Shown: one piece after another, positions 59,850-64,000 of the stretch
Layout of the letters: each line of letters starts with the position of its first letter
How positions within the stretch are numbered: position 1 is the first letter of the stretch
Assembly: GCF_004784465.1 (NCBI RefSeq)
Contig: NZ_SRRU01000005.1
Coordinates: 453,532-517,531, forward strand
Length of the DNA: 64,000 bases
Reading direction: 5' to 3'
Source: Streptomyces griseoluteus
GTDB lineage: Bacteria > Actinomycetota > Actinomycetes > Streptomycetales > Streptomycetaceae
Notes under the pieces: model-generated
What the model saw: only the letters and a program-made list of their open reading frames with translations
What the model was told of the DNA's origin: nothing
Database searches by the model: none
Translations under genes and position numbers: made by a program

Positions 59850-61256
59850 ATGCGAGATCCGCTGTCCGTCCTCACCGACGCCTTCACGTCCTTCCTCTTC
59901 GGGAAGGTCGAGACCACCCGCCTCCCGGTGCGCACCTCCACCGGGCAGGCCCAGGCGGTCTACCTGCCGACGGCCGCCCCCGGCCTCGGCGACTCAGGCG
60001 TCATCATCGGCCGCGAGGTCTACTCCGGGAAGGGCTACATCTACGACCCCTTCCAGCTCTACGGCCAGCAGCTCCCGGCCCCGCACTGGCTCGTCCTCGG
60101 CGAGTCCGGCAACGGCAAGTCGGCGCTGGAGAAGACGTACGTACTGCGCCAGCTCCGCTTCAAGGACCGCCAGGTCGTCGTCCTGGACGCCCAGGGCGAG
60201 GACGGGGTCGGCGAATGGAACCTCATCGCGGAGGAGCTGGGGATAACCCCCATCCGGCTCGACCCGACCGCCGCGCTCAACCACGGCATCCGGCTCAACC
60301 CGCTCGACCCCGCGATCACCACCACCGGCCAGCTCGCGCTGCTCCGCACGATCATCGAGGTCGCGCTCGGCCACGGCCTGGACGAACGCTCAGGCTTCGC
60401 CCTCAAGGTCGCGCACTCCTACGTCAACGAGACCATCGTCGACCGCCAGCCCGTCCTCACCGACATCGTCGAGCAGCTCCGCCACCCCGAGCCGGAGTCC
60501 GCCGAGGCGATGAACGTCGCCATAGACGACGTACGGGCCTGGGGCCTGGACGTCGCCCTGGTGATCGACCGGCTGGTCGACGGCGACCTGCGCGGCATGT
60601 TCGACGGCCCGACCACGGTCGGCATCGACCTGGACGCCCCGCTGATCGTCTTCGACCTCTCGCACATCGACCGCAACTCCATCGCCATGCCCATCCTGAT
60701 GGCGATCGTCGGCGTGTGGCTGGAGCACACCTGGATCAGGCCCGACCGCAAGAAACGCATCTTCCTGGTCGAGGAAGCCTGGCACATCATCAACAGCCCG
60801 TTCGTGGCCCAGCTGTTCCAGCGGCTGCTGAAGTTCGGCCGGCGCCTCGGCCTGTCCTTCGTCGCCGTCGTCCACCACCTCTCCGACGTGGTCGACGGCG
60901 CGGCGGCGAAGGAGGCGGCCGCGATCCTCAAGATGGCCTCCACCAGGACGATCTACGCCCAGAAGGCCGATGAGGCCAGAGCGACCGGCCGGGTCCTCGG
61001 CCTGCCCCGCTGGGCCGTGGAGATCATCCCGACGCTCACCCCCGGCATCGCGGTCTGGGACGTCAACGGCAACGTCCAGGTGGTCAAACACCTGGTCACC
61101 GAGACCGAACGCCCCCTGGTCTTCACGGACCGCGCGATGACCGAGTCCTCCGCCGACCTCGACGACGCCCTGCGCGCCGCCGAACTGGAGGCCGAGCAGC
61201 GGGCCGCTGCCTTCGTGGAACAGCACGTGGGCGACTCCGAGTCGACGGTGGCGTAG
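59850..61256 (+). CDS. VirB4/TraC-like ATPase (C-terminal motor half)
   Basis: 468 aa. Walker A GESGNGKSA at residues 84-92, Walker B KRIFLVEEAWHI near 302-312, sensor-like Gln/His region SFVAVVHHLSDVVDG. This is the FtsK/HerA-type motor domain of VirB4 energising type IV secretion. Begins 9 bp after the SCO6880-like gene. Confidence 0.85.
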   Translation: MRDPLSVLTDAFTSFLFGKVETTRLPVRTSTGQAQAVYLPTAAPGLGDSGVIIGREVYSGKGYIYDPFQLYGQQLPAPHWLVLGESGNGKSALEKTYVLRQLRFKDRQVVVLDAQGEDGVGEWNLIAEELGITPIRLDPTAALNHGIRLNPLDPAITTTGQLALLRTIIEVALGHGLDERSGFALKVAHSYVNETIVDRQPVLTDIVEQLRHPEPESAEAMNVAIDDVRAWGLDVALVIDRLVDGDLRGMFDGPTTVGIDLDAPLIVFDLSHIDRNSIAMPILMAIVGVWLEHTWIRPDRKKRIFLVEEAWHIINSPFVAQLFQRLLKFGRRLGLSFVAVVHHLSDVVDGAAAKEAAAILKMASTRTIYAQKADEARATGRVLGLPRWAVEIIPTLTPGIAVWDVNGNVQVVKHLVTETERPLVFTDRAMTESSADLDDALRAAELEAEQRAAAFVEQHVGDSESTVA

Positions 61257-61265
61257 GGAGAGCAC

Positions 61266-62732
61266 GTGCGAGCGGACGAGCGGGGCGGCGGCCGGGACGC
61301 CGGACGCGCGGGCGAGGGCGGCGGGATTCCGGACGGCCTCCTGGTCGGCCTGCTCGCCTTCCTCCTCGGCATGACGGTCCTGGTGTGGACGGCCACCGGC
61401 CTCGCGGCCCTCTTCGCGCGGGGCACCTGGCCGGCCCCGCTGGCCTTCACCCGCACCCCGCTGGCCATACGCCACCTCGTCGCCCAGCCGCACGACATCG
61501 CCGGCGCCTGGGCGGGCACCCCGCCCGCTCAGCTCCCCGGCTGGGGCCTCTTCTGGGGCCTGTTCATCGGCCAGTTGCTGATCCTGCTGGTCCTGACGGT
61601 CTTCGTCCTCGGCACGGTGGCCCGCTGGCGCGCGGGGCGGGTGCGCAGGCTCGCGCGGCCTGCGGAGGCGCCTGTGGCGGAGAAGGCGGTACCGGAACCG
61701 TGGATCGAGCAGCCGGTCTTCGCGGCGCCGCCACCTCCGGTCGTCTTGCAGCAACCCCAGCCCGTCGTGGAGCAGCCCGCGCCGGTCGTGGAGCAGGTTC
61801 CGGGGCCCCAGGGCCCCCTCCTCTACGGCACCCCCGAGACCCGCCGCATCTCCGCGCTCACGGCCCTCCAGGACGCCCCCGGCCCCGCAGTGGTCGTCAC
61901 CTCCAACCCGGCCCTCTGGGCGGAGACCAAGGACGCGCGGGCCAAGCTCGGCCCCGTCCTCCTCTACGACCCCACCCACCGCTGCGACACCCCGGCCCGC
62001 CTGCACTGGTCGCCCACGGCCGGCTGCGAGGACCGCCCCACCGCACTGAGCCGGGCCACGGCGCTCCTCGCCCCCGTCCGGCCCACGGCCCGTATCGACC
62101 AGGCCGTCACCGACACCGCCACCACCCTGCTGCGCAGCTTCCTGCACGCCGCCGCGCTGGACGGCCGCACCATCCGCCACGTCCACCGCTGGACCCAGGG
62201 CACCCAGCTCCAGGACGCGGTACGCACCCTGCGCACCCACCCCAAGGCGGCCCCCGGCTCCGCGGGCGAGCTGGAGGCGGCCCTCACCTCGCACCCGGAG
62301 CGCCGCGACATCGCCCAGGAGTTGACCAGCCGGGCGCTCTCCGCCCTCCTCACGGTCAACATCCGCGAATCGTGCACCCCCCACCGAACCGACACGCTCA
62401 CCCTGGATTCCTTCGTCGACGAAGGGGGCACGCTCTATGTGGTCGGTGAACCCATCGAGGACCCCAGGACTCGGCCGGGCGCGATGCCCCTGCTGACGGC
62501 CCTCGTCTCGAGCGTGGTCGAGCACGGCCGGCGCATGGCCGAACGGTCATCCTCCGGTCGGCTCGACCCACCACTCACCCTGATCCTGGACGACGTGGCG
62601 GCCGTCGCCCCCCTCCCGCAGCTGCCCGAGCTGCTCACCAGCGGCCCCGCCGAGGGCCTGCCGACGCTGGCCCTGCTCCGCTCCCGTGAACAGGCCCGCG
62701 CCCGCTGGCCCCACGAGGACCTACCGGTCTAG
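61266..62732 (+). CDS. VirD4/TraD-like protein with no recognisable Walker A
   Basis: 488 aa. Two membrane helices (about 24-50 and 95-118), Pro/Gln/Val-rich linker, then a RecA-like domain: the position of Walker A reads PAVVVTSNPALWAE (205-219) without GxxxxGK[S/T]; Walker B-like LTLILDDVAAVAPLPQLPEL is kept at 437-456. The protein ends soon afterwards (ARARWPHEDLPV), earlier than coupling proteins normally do. GTG start, GGGAGAG upstream. Confidence 0.75.
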   Translation: MRADERGGGRDAGRAGEGGGIPDGLLVGLLAFLLGMTVLVWTATGLAALFARGTWPAPLAFTRTPLAIRHLVAQPHDIAGAWAGTPPAQLPGWGLFWGLFIGQLLILLVLTVFVLGTVARWRAGRVRRLARPAEAPVAEKAVPEPWIEQPVFAAPPPPVVLQQPQPVVEQPAPVVEQVPGPQGPLLYGTPETRRISALTALQDAPGPAVVVTSNPALWAETKDARAKLGPVLLYDPTHRCDTPARLHWSPTAGCEDRPTALSRATALLAPVRPTARIDQAVTDTATTLLRSFLHAAALDGRTIRHVHRWTQGTQLQDAVRTLRTHPKAAPGSAGELEAALTSHPERRDIAQELTSRALSALLTVNIRESCTPHRTDTLTLDSFVDEGGTLYVVGEPIEDPRTRPGAMPLLTALVSSVVEHGRRMAERSSSGRLDPPLTLILDDVAAVAPLPQLPELLTSGPAEGLPTLALLRSREQARARWPHEDLPV

Positions 62733-63269
62733 CGCGAACTCCAGCTCCCGCTCGTCCTCGTTCTTCGAGAAGGACACCACGAGCCCGGTCGGCTTGAACC
62801 CCGCCCGCAGATAGGCCCCCTGCGCCCGCGGATTGTCGGCATGCACAAAGAGCCGCACCCGCTCCGCCCCCTGCTCCCACGCCCAGGCCAAACCGGCGTC
62901 CAGCAACTCCTGGATCAGCCCGTTCCCCCGGTGCTCGGGCCGCACGAACACCCCGACGACATGCCCCTGCCGCCGCTCGACCGCATACCCGGCCCAGTCC
63001 TCGGACCCGGCCTCCTCCAGCAACACGGTCACCGACCCGGCCCACTCCCCACCGGGCGCCTCGGCGATGAACTGCCGCACCCCACTCCCCTGCGCGGCCC
63101 GCTCCTGCCAGAACGCGTCCGGCCGTGCGGCAGCCACCTCATAGGTCTCCAGGAACGCGAGATGAGCGACCGGGTCCCGCAGCGCGTCCAGCCGCAACCG
63201 CTTCACCTCCTCCCACTCCTCAGCCCGCACAGCCCGCACCACATACCCCTGACCGCCCACAACTCCCAT
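62721..63269 (-). CDS. GNAT family N-acetyltransferase
   Basis: 182 aa. Classic GNAT: VVGVFVRPEHRGNGLIQELL acetyl-CoA loop, RVRLFVHADNPRAQGAYLRA and GFKPTG end motif. Convergent with and overlapping the VirD4-like gene by 12 bp. Substrate unknown. Confidence 0.92.
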   Translation of the reverse strand: MGVVGGQGYVVRAVRAEEWEEVKRLRLDALRDPVAHLAFLETYEVAAARPDAFWQERAAQGSGVRQFIAEAPGGEWAGSVTVLLEEAGSEDWAGYAVERRQGHVVGVFVRPEHRGNGLIQELLDAGLAWAWEQGAERVRLFVHADNPRAQGAYLRAGFKPTGLVVSFSKNEDERELEFALDR

Positions 63270-63304
63270 GCCCCCCACGGTAGTACGGCCTTACAGTGAC
63301 CCCC

Positions 63305-63853
63305 ATGACGTTTTTCTCCGACCGCCCGAACACAGCTCTCCTCGTCATCGACGTCCAGAACGGGGTCATGGCGGACGCCCACGACCGCGACCAGGTGATC
63401 GCGCGCATCAGCTCCCTGATCGACAAGGCCCGAACGGCCGACGTGCCCGTGATCTGGATTCAGCACTCGGACGAGGACCTGCCGCAGGACAGCACCCCGT
63501 GGCAGTACGTCCCGGAGCTGAAACGGCGCGACGACGAGCCCCTGGTCCACAAGAACTACGGGGACTCCTTCGAGGCCACGAACCTGGAGTCCGTACTCGA
63601 GGACCACAAGGTTGGCCGACTCGTCGTCGCGGGCGCCCAGACGGACATCTGCATCCGCTCGACGCTGCACGGCGCGATCACTCGGGGCTATGACGCCATC
63701 CTCGTCGCCGACGCCCACACGACCGAGGACCTGACCCAGTACGGCGCCCCGACCCCCGACAAGGTCATCGCCCACACCAACCTGTACTGGAAGTTCCACA
63801 GCGCACCGGGCCGCGAGGCCGGCGTCGTGGAAACGGCGGACGTCACTTTCTGA
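63305..63853 (+). CDS. Isochorismatase-like cysteine hydrolase
   Basis: 182 aa. Catalytic triad visible: Asp in ALLVIDVQNGVM, Lys in LVHKNYGDSFEAT, Cys in VAGAQTDICIRSTLHGA. The family hydrolyses isochorismate, nicotinamide or related amides. ATG 63305 preferred (MTFFSDRPN); GTG 63296 possible. Convergent with the rRNA operon. Confidence 0.93.
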   Translation: MTFFSDRPNTALLVIDVQNGVMADAHDRDQVIARISSLIDKARTADVPVIWIQHSDEDLPQDSTPWQYVPELKRRDDEPLVHKNYGDSFEATNLESVLEDHKVGRLVVAGAQTDICIRSTLHGAITRGYDAILVADAHTTEDLTQYGAPTPDKVIAHTNLYWKFHSAPGREAGVVETADVTF

Positions 63854-63873
63854 AAAAAGACCCTGAACGCAGA

Positions 63874-63902
63874 AAACCCCCGCACCAAAGGTGCGGGGGT
63901 TT
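63874..63902. terminator. Strong terminator at the end of the rRNA operon
   Basis: AAACCCCCGCACC (63874-63886) pairs perfectly with GGTGCGGGGGTTT (63890-63902), 13 bp stem with 3-nt loop. On the minus strand it follows the 5S 3' end by about 12 bp and is followed by TTTTC; also suits the convergent isochorismatase gene. Confidence 0.88.
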
Positions 63903-63914
63903 CCCATAAAATTA

Positions 63915-64000
63915 GTTCGGCGGCGTCCTACTCTCCCACAGGGTCCCCCCTGCAGTACCATCGGCGCTGTGAGGCTTAGCTTCCGGGTTCGGAATGTAAC
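63915..64000 (-). rRNA. rrf: 5S ribosomal RNA, 3' part
   Basis: The minus strand reads GTTACATTCCGAACCCGGAA at the window edge and ends GGACGCCGCCGAAC, standard actinobacterial 5S rRNA. About 86 of roughly 118 nt are present; the 5' part and the rest of the operon lie beyond the right edge. The 3' boundary is set by homology and may shift by a few bases. Confidence 0.92.

Noticed and set aside
51761..62732. A complete integrative conjugative element
   Set aside because: No integrase, excisionase, relaxase, replication gene or direct-repeat att ends were found, and there is no tRNA gene nearby.

Overview
The window is GC-rich chromosomal DNA from a Streptomyces. The gene content and order match the conserved core of that genus: nur-ygfZ, a thiosulfate sulfurtransferase with DUF1416, glnR, mshD, ppk, csoR, pit and pstSCAB, ending beside an rRNA operon. 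In S. coelicolor terms this is roughly the SCO4120s to SCO4190s read backwards (from memory, not checked). No CRISPR array, tRNA, integrase or relaxase was seen.

Layout. 0-5.5 kb: a methyltransferase cut by the window edge, a secreted NlpC/P60 peptidase, a receiver-PP2C phosphatase, and an HBHA-like locus (XRE regulator, HbhA-like protein, DUF2516) arranged as in mycobacteria. 5.6-16.3 kb: acetyltransferases, a TetR-led overlapping operon divergent from an aldo/keto reductase, two paralogous GntR regulators with near-identical leaderless promoters, an Eis-type acetyltransferase and the c-di-GMP-binding anti-sigma factor RsiG. 16.4-25.5 kb: dtd, CorA-like transporter, ygfZ, nur, a nitrobindin-like protein, a broken VOC gene next to a 160-bp TA-flanked miniature element, a cysteine-containing leader peptide upstream of sulfurtransferase and DUF1416, DUF2993 and MoaD-like genes. 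25.6-37.1 kb: glnR with a terminator-like hairpin in its leader, a LacI regulator, an HtrA-like protease with phased operator repeats, a two-component system, ABC-F, mshD, and a YtrA-type GntR/ABC operon.

37.2-49.2 kb is a phosphate and polyphosphate region: ppk, a CHAD protein, a Nudix hydrolase, DUF47-pit, and pstSCAB preceded by a PHO box, with copper-sensing csoR and its operator embedded in it.

51.7-62.7 kb holds the most unusual assembly. It is a set of type IV secretion/conjugation-like genes: muramidase-peptidase, small pilin-like protein, VirB8-like, VirB6/TrbL-like, a VirB4 that appears split into two proteins, and a VirD4-like protein that lacks a recognisable Walker A motif. There is no relaxase or integrase, and the set sits in an otherwise ordinary core region next to a serine protease. 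This looks like a domesticated transport machine. The window ends in a convergent isochorismatase-family gene, a strong terminator and the 3' part of a 5S rRNA gene on the minus strand.

All functional calls rest on reading translated sequence and motifs by eye; no database search was run.
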